Of a stretch of 64,000 nt of DNA, positions 17,548-25,630 are shown in pieces. A program made the position numbers and the translations under genes. The first letter of the stretch is position 1, and each line of letters begins with the position of its first letter. The stretch comes from Cupriavidus gilardii. Its GTDB lineage: Bacteria > Pseudomonadota > Gammaproteobacteria > Burkholderiales > Burkholderiaceae. The stretch is taken from assembly GCF_008801915.1 (NCBI RefSeq), contig NZ_VZOV01000009.1:120544-184543 (forward strand), written 5' to 3'. The notes beneath the pieces are model-generated. The model did not search any database and was not told where the DNA came from. It saw only the letters and a list, made by a program, of their open reading frames with translations.

Positions 17548-18281
17548 GAGGGCAGCACCGACACCTTGGTCGCCAGCAGATAGCCGTCGCCGCGCACCGT
17601 CTTCAGCATGCCGGGATGCCGCGGATCGGGTTCGAGCTTCTTGCGCAGGCGGCTGACCTGGCTGTCGATGCTGCGGTCGAACGTCATCGTGCCCGAGCGC
17701 TGCGTCATGTCGAGCAGCTGGCTGCGGCTCAGCACGCGGTTGGCGTTCTCGATCAGCGCCCGCAGCAGATGAAATTCGGCGGTGCTGAGCGGAACCTCCT
17801 CGTCGCTGGGATTGCGCAGCGCCCGCGTCCTCGTATCGAAGGTCCAGCCGCAGAACGTGAAACGGTATTCCCGGGGCGCGGGCGCATCGCTCGCGTCGCG
17901 CGCCTCCGGCACGCGGTTGCGTCGCAGCACGCTGCGGATGCGGGCCACCAGCTCGCGCGGATCGAAGGGCTTGACCACATAGTCCGCCGCGCCGATCTCC
18001 AGACCGGCGATCCGGTCGGCCTGCTCCGTCATCGCGGTCAACAGGATCACCGGCGTTCCCACATGCTCGGACACGTAACGGCACAGCGACAGCCCGTCCT
18101 CGCCGGGCAGCATGATGTCCAGGATGATCAGGCTGTAACGGCGCGCTTCGAGCCGCTGGCGCATCGCCTTGCCGTCGGCCACGGCCTCTACGTCAAAATC
18201 GAAGCGCCTGATGTAAGTCGACAAGGGATCACGTATGTCCTTGTGATCGTCGACGATCAGGATGCTGGGACGGGGGTCCAT
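17544..18281 (-). CDS. OmpR-family response regulator of the iron island
   Basis: Response regulator of 245 residues. The phospho-acceptor is Asp55 in LIILDIMLPG; the acidic pair (VDDH) and Lys in YVVKPFDP are in place. The winged helix reads NRVLSRSQLLDMTQRSGTMTFDRSIDSQVSRLRKKL. ATG at 18281 is used; GTG at 18290 is the other in-frame option. A Fur-like box begins 24 bp upstream, so the system is probably itself iron-repressed. Confidence 0.92.
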   Translation of the reverse strand: MDPRPSILIVDDHKDIRDPLSTYIRRFDFDVEAVADGKAMRQRLEARRYSLIILDIMLPGEDGLSLCRYVSEHVGTPVILLTAMTEQADRIAGLEIGAADYVVKPFDPRELVARIRSVLRRNRVPEARDASDAPAPREYRFTFCGWTFDTRTRALRNPSDEEVPLSTAEFHLLRALIENANRVLSRSQLLDMTQRSGTMTFDRSIDSQVSRLRKKLEPDPRHPGMLKTVRGDGYLLATKVSVLPS

Positions 18282-18304
18282 TGTGCTCACACTGCTATCA
18301 ATAA

Positions 18305-18323
18305 ACGAGAATCGTTATCGCAT
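18305..18323 (-). promoter_or_regulatory. Fur-box-like operator upstream of the response regulator
   Basis: Read on the minus strand the site is ATGCGATAACGATTCTCGT, with 10 of 13 core positions matching GATAATGATAATC. It sits directly upstream of the regulator start, so it would repress the two-component operon when iron is plentiful. Assignment rests on similarity and context. Confidence 0.5.
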
Positions 18324-18457
18324 TTTACCGTGAGGTGGCCTGGCGGCTCGGCAACCGGCCGGGGCACCCGGCTGCGGCACGCGGTTCGGCAACGACTGCG
18401 ACACCCGGTCGCACTGCCGCGGCCTCGCTTGCCCAGCATCGACGTTCCGTTCTAAAC

Positions 18458-18475
18458 TTTCAGAAATTACTGAAA
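18458..18475. promoter_or_regulatory. Palindromic operator upstream of the GbsR-like gene
   Basis: TTTCAGAAATTACTGAAA is a near-perfect 18-bp palindrome (6-bp arms TTTCAG/CTGAAA) 17 bp before the regulator start. The position suggests autoregulation by the MarR-fold product and, through it, control of the cyd genes behind it. Confidence 0.6.
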
Positions 18476-18492
18476 ATTCAAAACAGACAAAC

Positions 18493-19089
18493 ATGCAACT
18501 CTCGCCCCTGGTCCAGCGCTTCGTTCTGCATTTCGGCGAAATGGGAAGCCGCTGGGGCATCAATCGCACCGTCGGCCAGATCTACGCGCTGCTGTTTACC
18601 GCGGCGCGCCCGCTCAATGCCGACGAGATTGCCGAGTCGCTCGGTTTCTCACGCTCCAACGTCAGCATTGGCCTGAAGGTACTGGAGTCGTGGAACCTGG
18701 TACGGCTTTCGCACCAGCCGGGCGACCGGCGCGAGTACTTCTCGGCCCCGGACGATGTCTGGGCCATTTTCCGGACCCTGGCCGAAGAACGCCGCCGCCG
18801 GGAGATCGACCCGACTTTGTCGATGTTGCGGGAAGTTCAACTCGAAACGCCGTCCGATCCAGACGACAAGCACGCCCAGCGGCGCATGCAGGAGATGTAC
18901 GAGCTGATCCTGCTGGTGACGGGCTGGTTCAACGATATGCAAAAGCTTGATATCGCCACTTTGGAAAAATTAATGCGACTGGGCTCCCGCGTGACTAAGC
19001 TGCTGGAAGTGAAGGACAAGCTATCCGGGGCCGTCGGCGGCAAACCCGCCGAAGGCAAGCGCAAGCCGGCTCGCACCAAGAAGGAGTAG
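18493..19089 (+). CDS. GbsR/MarR-family transcriptional regulator
   Basis: A 198-residue DNA-binding protein. The opening SPLVQRFVLHFGEMGSRWGINRTVGQIYALLFTAARPLNADEIAE is typical of the GbsR subgroup, and the winged helix follows (LGFSRSNVSIGLKVLESWNLVRLSHQPGDRREYF). The C-terminus is a Lys/Arg-rich tail. It ends 6 bp before cydA, whose ribosome site lies in its last codons, so regulator and oxidase are one operon. Control of the bd oxidase in response to a respiratory or osmotic cue is inferred. Confidence 0.9.
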   Translation: MQLSPLVQRFVLHFGEMGSRWGINRTVGQIYALLFTAARPLNADEIAESLGFSRSNVSIGLKVLESWNLVRLSHQPGDRREYFSAPDDVWAIFRTLAEERRRREIDPTLSMLREVQLETPSDPDDKHAQRRMQEMYELILLVTGWFNDMQKLDIATLEKLMRLGSRVTKLLEVKDKLSGAVGGKPAEGKRKPARTKKE

Positions 19090-19095
19090 TGCCCC

Positions 19096-20475
19096 ATGTT
19101 GTCGTCGCTCGACCCGATCCTGCTGGCGCGGATCCAGTTCGCCGCCAATATCACCTTCCACATCCTGTTCCCCACCATCAGCATCGCGCTCGGCTGGGTG
19201 CTGCTGTTCTTCAAGCTGCGCTACGGCAAGACGGGCGACGAACGCTGGATGGCGGCCTACCGCTTCTGGGTCAAGGTGTTCGCGCTGACCTTCGCGCTGG
19301 GCGTGGTCAGCGGCATCACGATGAGCTTTCAGTTCGGCACCAACTGGCCGGGCTATATGGAGACGGTCGGCAACATCGCCGGACCGCTGCTCGCCTACGA
19401 GGTGCTGACCGCGTTCTTCCTGGAAGCGACCTTCCTCGGCATCATGCTGTTCGGCATGCGCCGGGTCAGCAATCGCACTCATACCATCGCCACGCTGCTG
19501 GTCGCCGGCGGCACCACGCTGTCGGCGTTCTGGATCCTGGCGCTGAACTCGTGGATGCAGACGCCCGCCGGCTTCGAGATGATCGACGGCAAGGCCCACG
19601 TGGTCAGCTGGCTGCAGGTGATCTTCAACCCATCGTTCCCGTTCCGCCTGACCCATATGCTGATCGCCTCGGGCCTGACGGTGTCGTTCCTGCTGGCGGG
19701 CATCTCGGCCTACCGCTGGCTGCGCAACGACCGCTCGCCCGAGGTCCGCTCGACCATGCGCACCGGCGTGATGGTCGCGGCGGTGCTGATCCCGCTGCAG
19801 ATCGTCGTCGGCGACCTGCATGGCCTCAATACGCTGGAACACCAGCCGGCCAAGATCGCGGCGATGGAAGGCATCTGGACCACGGGCACCAGCGTCCCGG
19901 CCGTGCTGTTCGGCTGGCCCAATGCGGTGACCCAGAGCACCGACTGGGAAATCTCGATCCCGAAGCTGGCGTCCTTCTACCTGACCCACACCTTCGACGG
20001 CGAGGTCAAGGGCATCGACGCGTTCCCCGGCAAGCATCCGCCCGTGGCGCCGGTGTTCTTCGCCTTCCGCATCATGGTCGGCGTCGGCATGCTGATGCTG
20101 CTGGTCTCCTGGCTGGCGGCCTGGCAGTTCAGGCGGCGCGGCGAGCCGTCCAGGGGCGTGGCCCGCATGCTGCTGGCGATGACCTTCTCCGGCTGGGTCG
20201 CGCTGGTGGCCGGCTGGTATGTCACCGAGATCGGCCGCCAGCCCTACCTGGTCTACGGCGTGCTGACCACCGCCGAGGCCGCCTCGAAGGTGCCGGCGAC
20301 GATGGTCGGCTCGACGCTGGTGATGTACCTGTCGCTGTACCTGCTGCTGATCGCGGCCTATGTCTCGGTGGTGTTCTATCTGGCCCGCCGCGCCGGCACC
20401 GATCCGGCCATCGACGAGCCGGAAATCGAAACCCCTCAACCCGTCATCGGCGGCAAGCCACGGAGCGCGCAATGA
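19096..20475 (+). CDS. cydA: Cytochrome bd-type ubiquinol oxidase subunit I
   Basis: Quinol oxidase subunit carrying haem ligands. At 459 residues it has the short-Q-loop length of CioA-type (cyanide-insensitive) oxidases. Seen are the N-terminal QFAANITFHILFPTISIALGW with the haem histidine, and GWYVTEIGRQPYLVYG of the quinol site. About nine membrane helices. AAGGAG in the end of the preceding gene serves as ribosome site. It reduces O2 to water at high affinity in the inner membrane, and overlaps cydB by 4 bp. Confidence 0.95.
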   Translation: MLSSLDPILLARIQFAANITFHILFPTISIALGWVLLFFKLRYGKTGDERWMAAYRFWVKVFALTFALGVVSGITMSFQFGTNWPGYMETVGNIAGPLLAYEVLTAFFLEATFLGIMLFGMRRVSNRTHTIATLLVAGGTTLSAFWILALNSWMQTPAGFEMIDGKAHVVSWLQVIFNPSFPFRLTHMLIASGLTVSFLLAGISAYRWLRNDRSPEVRSTMRTGVMVAAVLIPLQIVVGDLHGLNTLEHQPAKIAAMEGIWTTGTSVPAVLFGWPNAVTQSTDWEISIPKLASFYLTHTFDGEVKGIDAFPGKHPPVAPVFFAFRIMVGVGMLMLLVSWLAAWQFRRRGEPSRGVARMLLAMTFSGWVALVAGWYVTEIGRQPYLVYGVLTTAEAASKVPATMVGSTLVMYLSLYLLLIAAYVSVVFYLARRAGTDPAIDEPEIETPQPVIGGKPRSAQ

Positions 20476-21494
20476 CCGACCTGTCCCAACCCGCCGGCTG
20501 GATGCCGCTGGTCTTCCTGGCCCTGATGGGGCTGTCGATGCTGATCTACGTGATCCTGGACGGCTACGACCTCGGTGTCGGCGTGCTGCTGCGGCGCGCC
20601 GACGACGCGGACAAGGACACGATGATCGCGTCGATCGGCCCGTTCTGGGATGCCAACGAAACCTGGCGCGTGCTCGGCGTCGGCCTGCTGCTGACGGCCT
20701 TCCCGATGGCGCACGGCGTGATCCTGACCAATCTGTACCTGCCGGTCGCGCTGATGCTGGCCGGCCTGATCCTGCGCGGCGTGGCCTTCGACTTCCGCGT
20801 CAAGGCGCGCGCCCACCACAAGCCGTGGTGGAACTGGGCCTTCTACGGCGGCTCGCTGCTGGCCTCGTTCTCGCAGGGCCTGATGCTCGGCCTCTATATC
20901 ACCGGCTTCGAGTACGGCTGGCTCGACCTGCTGTTCGCGGTGGTGGTCGGCCTGTGCCTGGTCGCGGGCTACTGCCTGCTTGGCGCCAGCTGGCTGATCA
21001 TGAAGACCACCGGCAGCCTGCAGGCGCGGGCAATCTACTGGGCCCGGCGCAGCCTGTGGCTGACCGGTGTGGGCGTGGCCGCCATCTCGGTGGTGACGCC
21101 GCTGGTCAGCGAGCGGATCTTCGACAAGTGGTTCTCGCTGCCGAACATCATCCTGCTGGCGCCGATTCCCCTTATCACGATCGCGCTGTTCGTGGTGATC
21201 GACCGGCTGCTGCGGCGGATGGGCCCGCTGCAGAAGGCCGGGAACGACCGCCTGGCCTGGGTACCCTTCGTCGGCACCGCGGTGATCTTCCTGATGGCGT
21301 TCAACGGCCTGGCCTACAGCCTGTTCCCCTACCTGGTGGTCGACCAGCTCGACATCTGGCAGGCCGCCAGCGCGCCGGAATCGCTGGCGGTGATCCTGAT
21401 CGGCGCGGTCATCGTGCTGCCCACCATCCTCGGCTACACGATCTACGCGTATCGCGTGTTCTGGGGCAAGGCCACCGACCTTCGTTACTATTAG
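20472..21494 (+). CDS. cydB: Cytochrome bd-type ubiquinol oxidase subunit II
   Basis: Second subunit of the oxidase, 340 residues, eight or nine helices. The family motifs are present: YVILDGYDLGVGVLL near the N-terminus, WDANETWRVLGVGLLLTAFP, and RGVAFDFR. The ATG overlaps the cydA stop (ATGA). No cydX or cydCD gene follows; after the stop comes a short tandem repeat and then an unrelated gene. CioB would be an equally valid name. Confidence 0.94.
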   Translation: MTDLSQPAGWMPLVFLALMGLSMLIYVILDGYDLGVGVLLRRADDADKDTMIASIGPFWDANETWRVLGVGLLLTAFPMAHGVILTNLYLPVALMLAGLILRGVAFDFRVKARAHHKPWWNWAFYGGSLLASFSQGLMLGLYITGFEYGWLDLLFAVVVGLCLVAGYCLLGASWLIMKTTGSLQARAIYWARRSLWLTGVGVAAISVVTPLVSERIFDKWFSLPNIILLAPIPLITIALFVVIDRLLRRMGPLQKAGNDRLAWVPFVGTAVIFLMAFNGLAYSLFPYLVVDQLDIWQAASAPESLAVILIGAVIVLPTILGYTIYAYRVFWGKATDLRYY

Positions 21495-21554
21495 GCTGAT
21501 TCAGGAGGCTGATTCAGGAGGCTGTTTCAGGCTGATTCAGGCCGATTCAGGCGA
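21494..21554. repeat. Short tandem repeat after cydB
   Basis: Starting on the last base of the cydB stop, GGCTGATTCAGGA occurs twice (13-bp units), followed by three 10-bp units GGCTGTTTCA, GGCTGATTCA and GGCCGATTCA. The array is non-coding and ends 40 bp before the next start. Confidence 0.85.
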
Positions 21555-21593
21555 GTTGGCCTTTCACCGAAGGCGGTACGAGATCAGGCAGGC

Positions 21594-22541
21594 ATGAAGG
21601 GCAGTGAAGGAAGCAGGCAAGGGCTGAACACCGCGGCATCGCGCCCGGGCGGTGTGGTCCGCCGCGTGCGCGAACAGGCCGGCGCGCATGTTCGCGCGCT
21701 GACCCGCAGCAACTCCGGCCTGACGCTGGACTACGACAATCCCCCCGGCGATCCGGGCCTGTTCGGGCCCGATGCGGTCTGCTGGCGCGTGCATGGCGAC
21801 TTTCCCGCGATGCTGGCCGGCGGCGTCAGCGCGCTGCTGATGCAGACGATGCACCCGCTGGCGCTGGCCGGGGTCTGGGATCACTCGAGCTTCCGTACCG
21901 ACATGCAGGGGCGGCTGGGCCGCACGGCCCAGTTCATTGCCGGCACCACCTATGGCAACCGCGCCGACGCGATGCGCCTGATCGAACGGGTGCGCCGCAT
22001 CCACACTGGCGTCACCGGCACCGCGCCCGACGGCCGCGCCTATGCGGCCAGCGATCCCGAACTGCTGACCTGGGTCCACGTGGCCGAGGTCTCCAGCTTC
22101 CTCGCCGCCTATCTGCGCTATGTCCGTCCGCTGTCCGCCGCCGAGCAGGATCGCTATTACGACGAGGTGGCGCTGGTCGCCGAACTGCTGGGCGCCACCG
22201 AAGTGCCGCGTTCGCGCGACCAGATCGCGGCGTACCTGCGGAAGATGCGACCGCAATTGCTGGTGACCGAGCGGACCCATGAGGTCGTGCGGCTGGTGAT
22301 GCAGATGCCGGTGGCCAATCCGCTGCTGGTGCCTGCGGTACGGATCATGGCCGATGCCGGCATCGCGCTGCTGCCGGACTGGGTGCGGCGCGAGCTCGGG
22401 CTGGCGGGCGCCAGCGCCAGCGCGCTGCGGCGGCCGCTGTCGCTCGCCGGCATGCGGGTATTGGCACCCACGCTGCGCTGGTCGCTCGGCGGCGGGCTGG
22501 CAGCGCGTGCCCGCCGGCGGGCCACTGCGGCGCCGCGCTAG
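21594..22541 (+). CDS. MpaB-family (DUF2236) oxygenase-like protein
   Basis: A 315-residue mostly alpha-helical protein of the MpaB/latex-clearing-protein superfamily, some members of which are haem enzymes. The family core is clear: WRVHGDFPAMLAGGVSALLMQTMHPLALAGVWDHSSF near the N-terminus and DPELLTWVHVAEVSSFLAAYLRY in the middle, with His in MHP, DHS and WVH. The C-terminus is Arg/Ala-rich and positively charged. It is alone, with a weak ribosome site. Substrate unknown; enzymatic activity is inferred from the fold. Confidence 0.85.
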   Translation: MKGSEGSRQGLNTAASRPGGVVRRVREQAGAHVRALTRSNSGLTLDYDNPPGDPGLFGPDAVCWRVHGDFPAMLAGGVSALLMQTMHPLALAGVWDHSSFRTDMQGRLGRTAQFIAGTTYGNRADAMRLIERVRRIHTGVTGTAPDGRAYAASDPELLTWVHVAEVSSFLAAYLRYVRPLSAAEQDRYYDEVALVAELLGATEVPRSRDQIAAYLRKMRPQLLVTERTHEVVRLVMQMPVANPLLVPAVRIMADAGIALLPDWVRRELGLAGASASALRRPLSLAGMRVLAPTLRWSLGGGLAARARRRATAAPR

Positions 22542-22557
22542 ACAAGTGCTGATCGGC

Positions 22558-22754
22558 TCAGGCGCCCAGCTCCACGGCAGGCGTCGAGCGGGCCTGCCGC
22601 ATCCCTGCTGCGGCGCGACGCCCTGCCCGCTTGCGGGCCCAGAGCGCCACGCCCGTTACGCACAGCATCGCCACCACCAGCCCCATCGCCGAAATCAGCG
22701 GATGGCGGCGGCAAGGCCGAACCAGCGGTGCAGCCGGACAAGAAGAGCGCGCAT
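22558..22754 (-). pseudogene. PepSY-type membrane protein reduced by an internal deletion
   Basis: The ATG at 22754 starts MRALLVRLHRWFGLAAAI, the usual N-terminus of a PepSY/iron-reductase-type membrane protein, but a stop follows after 19 residues. In another frame the same stretch continues as PLISAMGLVVAMLCVTGVALWARKRAGRRAA, which looks like the last helix and basic tail of such a protein, ending at 22558. So start and end survive while the middle of a gene of roughly 1 kb or more is missing. It lies between two unrelated genes. No function is expected. Confidence 0.6.
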
Positions 22755-22823
22755 GGGTCAAAGGAGGGACATGATTCCTCTGACATTGACGAATCACGGC
22801 GCGGCATCGGAACCGGGACGCGT

Positions 22824-23624
22824 TCAATCGGCCTGCGCGCTTGCCTTGACGGTGACCGGCGCATACCCGTACTGACGGGAAAAGGCGCGCGAAAACGCGG
22901 CGGCGCTGCCGAATCCGGCTCGGCTGGCGACCGCCTTGACGCTGTGTCCCATGGCGAGCTGGGCCCTGCCGAACGCCAGGCGCCACGAAGTCAGATAATC
23001 GGCCGGCGTGGTGCCCACCGTCCGGGCGAACTGCGCGACGAAATGGCTGCGCGACATGCCGGCGATACGAGCCAGATCGTCGGTGCGCCACGGCCGCGCT
23101 GGCTCGTCATGCATGGCGACCAGGCATGGATGGAGCCTCGGGTGCGCCAGGCCGGCCAGCAGGCCCGCATTGACGGTGCCCATCGCGATCGCACGGCGCA
23201 CCGCGAGCACCACGATGATTTCGCAAAGCCGGTCCTTGACGGTCGGACTGCCGCATCTGCAGTCCTCGACCTCGGCGACGAACAGCTCCGCCAGGCCCCG
23301 CATCTCCGGGCGCTCGGCCAGCGGGAACACCAGTTCGTCGGGCAAGGCCCCGACCAGGGGATTGGCGGCGCCGCCGAAATCCACGGCCGCCGCGGTCAGA
23401 ACCGCGCCACCGGCATGGCAAGGCGTTCCGCCCGAGGCACGGAACACGAGATGCGTGAGAACGCCGATACCGCCGTCGGGATCGTCGGCATCGCCGATGA
23501 CATACAGCATGGCGAGCGCCCCACCTCTCCCCGCATCGGCGCTCGCGACGGCCCGCAGGCCGAACGCCCGCAGGAAGGCAGCCAACCGATCATGTTTTGC
23601 TTCGCGCACCGGCATTTCGATCAT
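22824..23624 (-). CDS. AraC-family regulator with cupin-type sensor domain
   Basis: A 266-residue regulator. Residues about 1-150 form the AraC cupin_6 type sensor domain (GVLTHLVFRASGG, LPDELVFPLAERPEM); residues about 165-260 are the double helix-turn-helix (RTDDLARIAGMSRSHFVAQFARTVGTTPADYLTSWRLAFGRAQL and VKAVASRAGFGSAAAFSRAFSRQYGYAP). ATG at 23624 is taken; 23615 is a good alternative. It diverges from the methyltransferase gene over 67 bp and may control it. Effector not known. Confidence 0.9.
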   Translation of the reverse strand: MIEMPVREAKHDRLAAFLRAFGLRAVASADAGRGGALAMLYVIGDADDPDGGIGVLTHLVFRASGGTPCHAGGAVLTAAAVDFGGAANPLVGALPDELVFPLAERPEMRGLAELFVAEVEDCRCGSPTVKDRLCEIIVVLAVRRAIAMGTVNAGLLAGLAHPRLHPCLVAMHDEPARPWRTDDLARIAGMSRSHFVAQFARTVGTTPADYLTSWRLAFGRAQLAMGHSVKAVASRAGFGSAAAFSRAFSRQYGYAPVTVKASAQAD

Positions 23625-23691
23625 CTCTTTGTCCGAAAGGATGATCGATCTTATGCCAGACTTGGCCGATCGCAATACAGGAACAAGAACG

Positions 23692-24396
23692 ATGACTGCC
23701 GACACCGCCGCCAAATTCGATCCCTTGCGCGCTGCCGAATACGAGAAACAGAGCCGGATCGCGCTCGCCGGCTACGACGCCTGCCATGAACTGGCCGCCT
23801 GCATGCTGACCGCCGCGCTTGGCCCCGGGTCGAGCGCCACCGTGCTGGTGGCGGGCGCCGGCGGTACCGGCAACGAGATCGTGGTCGCTGGCGCGCTCGA
23901 GCCGAACTGGCGCTTCGTCGCGGTCGATCCCTCGCAGCCGATGCTGGAGCTCGCGCTGGCCCGAATCCGCGAGGCGGGCCTGCTGGGGCGTACCGAGCCG
24001 GTGCTTGGCGTGGTCGCCGACCTGCCGGACGAGGTCCGCTTCGACGCCGCGACGCTGGTCGGGGTGCTGCACCACTTGCCGGGCGACGCAGCCAAGCAGG
24101 CGATTCTCCGCGACATTGCCCAGCGCCTGAAGCCGGGCGCGCCGCTGGTCCTTGCCGGCAATCGCTACGCCTATGCCTCGCGGCCGGTGCTGATGGCCGC
24201 GTGGGCGCAGCGCTGGCGCATGAATGGCGCCAGCGAGGAAGAGGTCCGTATCAAGCAGGGCAAGATCCTGCAGGGCGCGGATCCGCCGGAATCCGATGAG
24301 GCCGTCGCCACCTTGCTGACCGATGCCGGCTTCGAGAAGCCCGAGCCGTTCTTCTCGAGCCTGTTTTGGGGAGCCTGGATGGCGCGACGGGCCTGA
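23692..24396 (+). CDS. Class I SAM-dependent methyltransferase
   Basis: A 234-residue cytoplasmic methyltransferase. Motif I is VLVAGAGGTGNEIVVAG (about 51-67), followed by the acidic loop FVAVDPSQPML and VVADLPDEVRFDAATLVGVLHHL. The ATG at 23692 begins MTADTAAKFDPLRAAEYEKQ; frames open further upstream are antisense to the AraC gene. The methyl acceptor cannot be told. The gene is divergent from the AraC regulator and convergent with the Bug gene. Confidence 0.9.
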   Translation: MTADTAAKFDPLRAAEYEKQSRIALAGYDACHELAACMLTAALGPGSSATVLVAGAGGTGNEIVVAGALEPNWRFVAVDPSQPMLELALARIREAGLLGRTEPVLGVVADLPDEVRFDAATLVGVLHHLPGDAAKQAILRDIAQRLKPGAPLVLAGNRYAYASRPVLMAAWAQRWRMNGASEEEVRIKQGKILQGADPPESDEAVATLLTDAGFEKPEPFFSSLFWGAWMARRA

Positions 24397-24420
24397 CGCC
24401 GCTGGCGGCAACGCGGTGCC

Positions 24421-25407
24421 TTACTGCAGCGTCAGCCCCGACTGCCTGACCAGCTTCTCGGTACGCGGAATCTCCGCATCGACCATCGCGCGGAAATCGG
24501 CCACGCTGCCGCCGCGCGGCTCGGCGCCCGTCGCGGCCAGCTTGTCGCGGAAGGCAGGGTCCAGCAAATGCCGGTTGATCGAGGCATTGAGCTTGCCCAC
24601 GATGTCCGCCGGCGTTCCCTTGGGCGCGACGATGCCGTACCACGGCGCGATGTCATAGCCGGGATAGCCCTGCTCCGCGATGGTCGGCACATCGGGCGCC
24701 ATCGCCGAGCGTTTGGCGTTCGACACGCCGAGCGCCCGGAGTTTCCCGGCCTTGACGTAGGGCAGCCCCGTCATGATGGTGTCGAAGTACATCGACACCT
24801 GACCCGACAGCAGGGCCGGAATCGCTTCCCCCGCGCCCTTGTACGGCACATGCACGATGTCGATGCCGGCCATCGCCTTGAGCATTTCGCCGGCCATGTG
24901 CGAGGTGGTGCCCGCGCCGAACGACGCATAGGTCAGCTTGCCCGGATTGGCCTTGGCGTAGGCCACCATGTCGGACAGCGTGCTGAACGGCAGCGACGGA
25001 TGCGACAGCAGGATATTGGGCGTGTAGGCCACCACCGCCACCTTCTCGAAGGCATCCGGGTCGTAGCTCAACTTCTTGTAGAGAAAGCGGTTGGTCACCA
25101 TCGAGGCGGGGCCCGACATCAGCAGCGTATAGCCGTCGCCCGGCGCGCGGGCCACCGCCTCGCTGCCGATCATCGCGGCGGCTCCCGGCTTGTTCTCGAT
25201 CACGAAGCTCTGGCCGTACTCTCTGGCCAGGGCCTGACCCAGCTGGCGCGTGATCAGGTCGGTAGCGGCACCGGGGTTGAACGGCACCACAATCTTGACC
25301 GGCTGCCTGGGCCATGCAGAATCGGCATGGCTCCACGACGATGCGGCAAGGATGGCCGGCGCGGCGACGGCAAGGCAAGCGCGAAGAAGACGGGAACGTA
25401 GTGGCAT
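24421..25407 (-). CDS. Bug-family (TctC) solute-binding protein
   Basis: Periplasmic tripartite-tricarboxylate-transporter receptor of 328 residues. Signal peptide about 1-26 (ends SHA); then WPRQPVKIVVPFNPGAATDLITRQL, the typical Bug opening, and GTTSHMAGEMLKAMAGIDIVHVPYKG. The start ATG at 25407 is set by the signal peptide and an AAAGGT site. No TctA/TctB membrane genes lie nearby, which is common for the many orphan Bug proteins of this group. It is the distal gene of the minus-strand catabolic region, 223 bp past the aldehyde dehydrogenase. Ligand not known. Confidence 0.92.
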   Translation of the reverse strand: MPLRSRLLRACLAVAAPAILAASSWSHADSAWPRQPVKIVVPFNPGAATDLITRQLGQALAREYGQSFVIENKPGAAAMIGSEAVARAPGDGYTLLMSGPASMVTNRFLYKKLSYDPDAFEKVAVVAYTPNILLSHPSLPFSTLSDMVAYAKANPGKLTYASFGAGTTSHMAGEMLKAMAGIDIVHVPYKGAGEAIPALLSGQVSMYFDTIMTGLPYVKAGKLRALGVSNAKRSAMAPDVPTIAEQGYPGYDIAPWYGIVAPKGTPADIVGKLNASINRHLLDPAFRDKLAATGAEPRGGSVADFRAMVDAEIPRTEKLVRQSGLTLQ

Positions 25408-25630
25408 CGACAGACCTTTTTGAGCGAAGGGGATGCGCCGGCGCAGCGGCTGGCGACGCGCAGTCCATCGCAACTGCCGTGCCCGCGGGAAACCGTGCGA
25501 AATACGCCGAAAACCACCGGATGCGGACGCACGTCTCCCGCCGGCGCCATCGGCATGACGCCAGTCCCCTTGTTGCAACACGGTGCACCAATCCGGTCGA
25601 TGCGGGCTCACCGCCCGGGGGCAATCGCCA

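Noticed and set aside
21494..21554. Repeat arrays (also at 32574, 40707, 45401, 58951) as CRISPR
   Set aside because: Units are 7-13 bp, directly adjacent and without spacers; no cas genes in the window.
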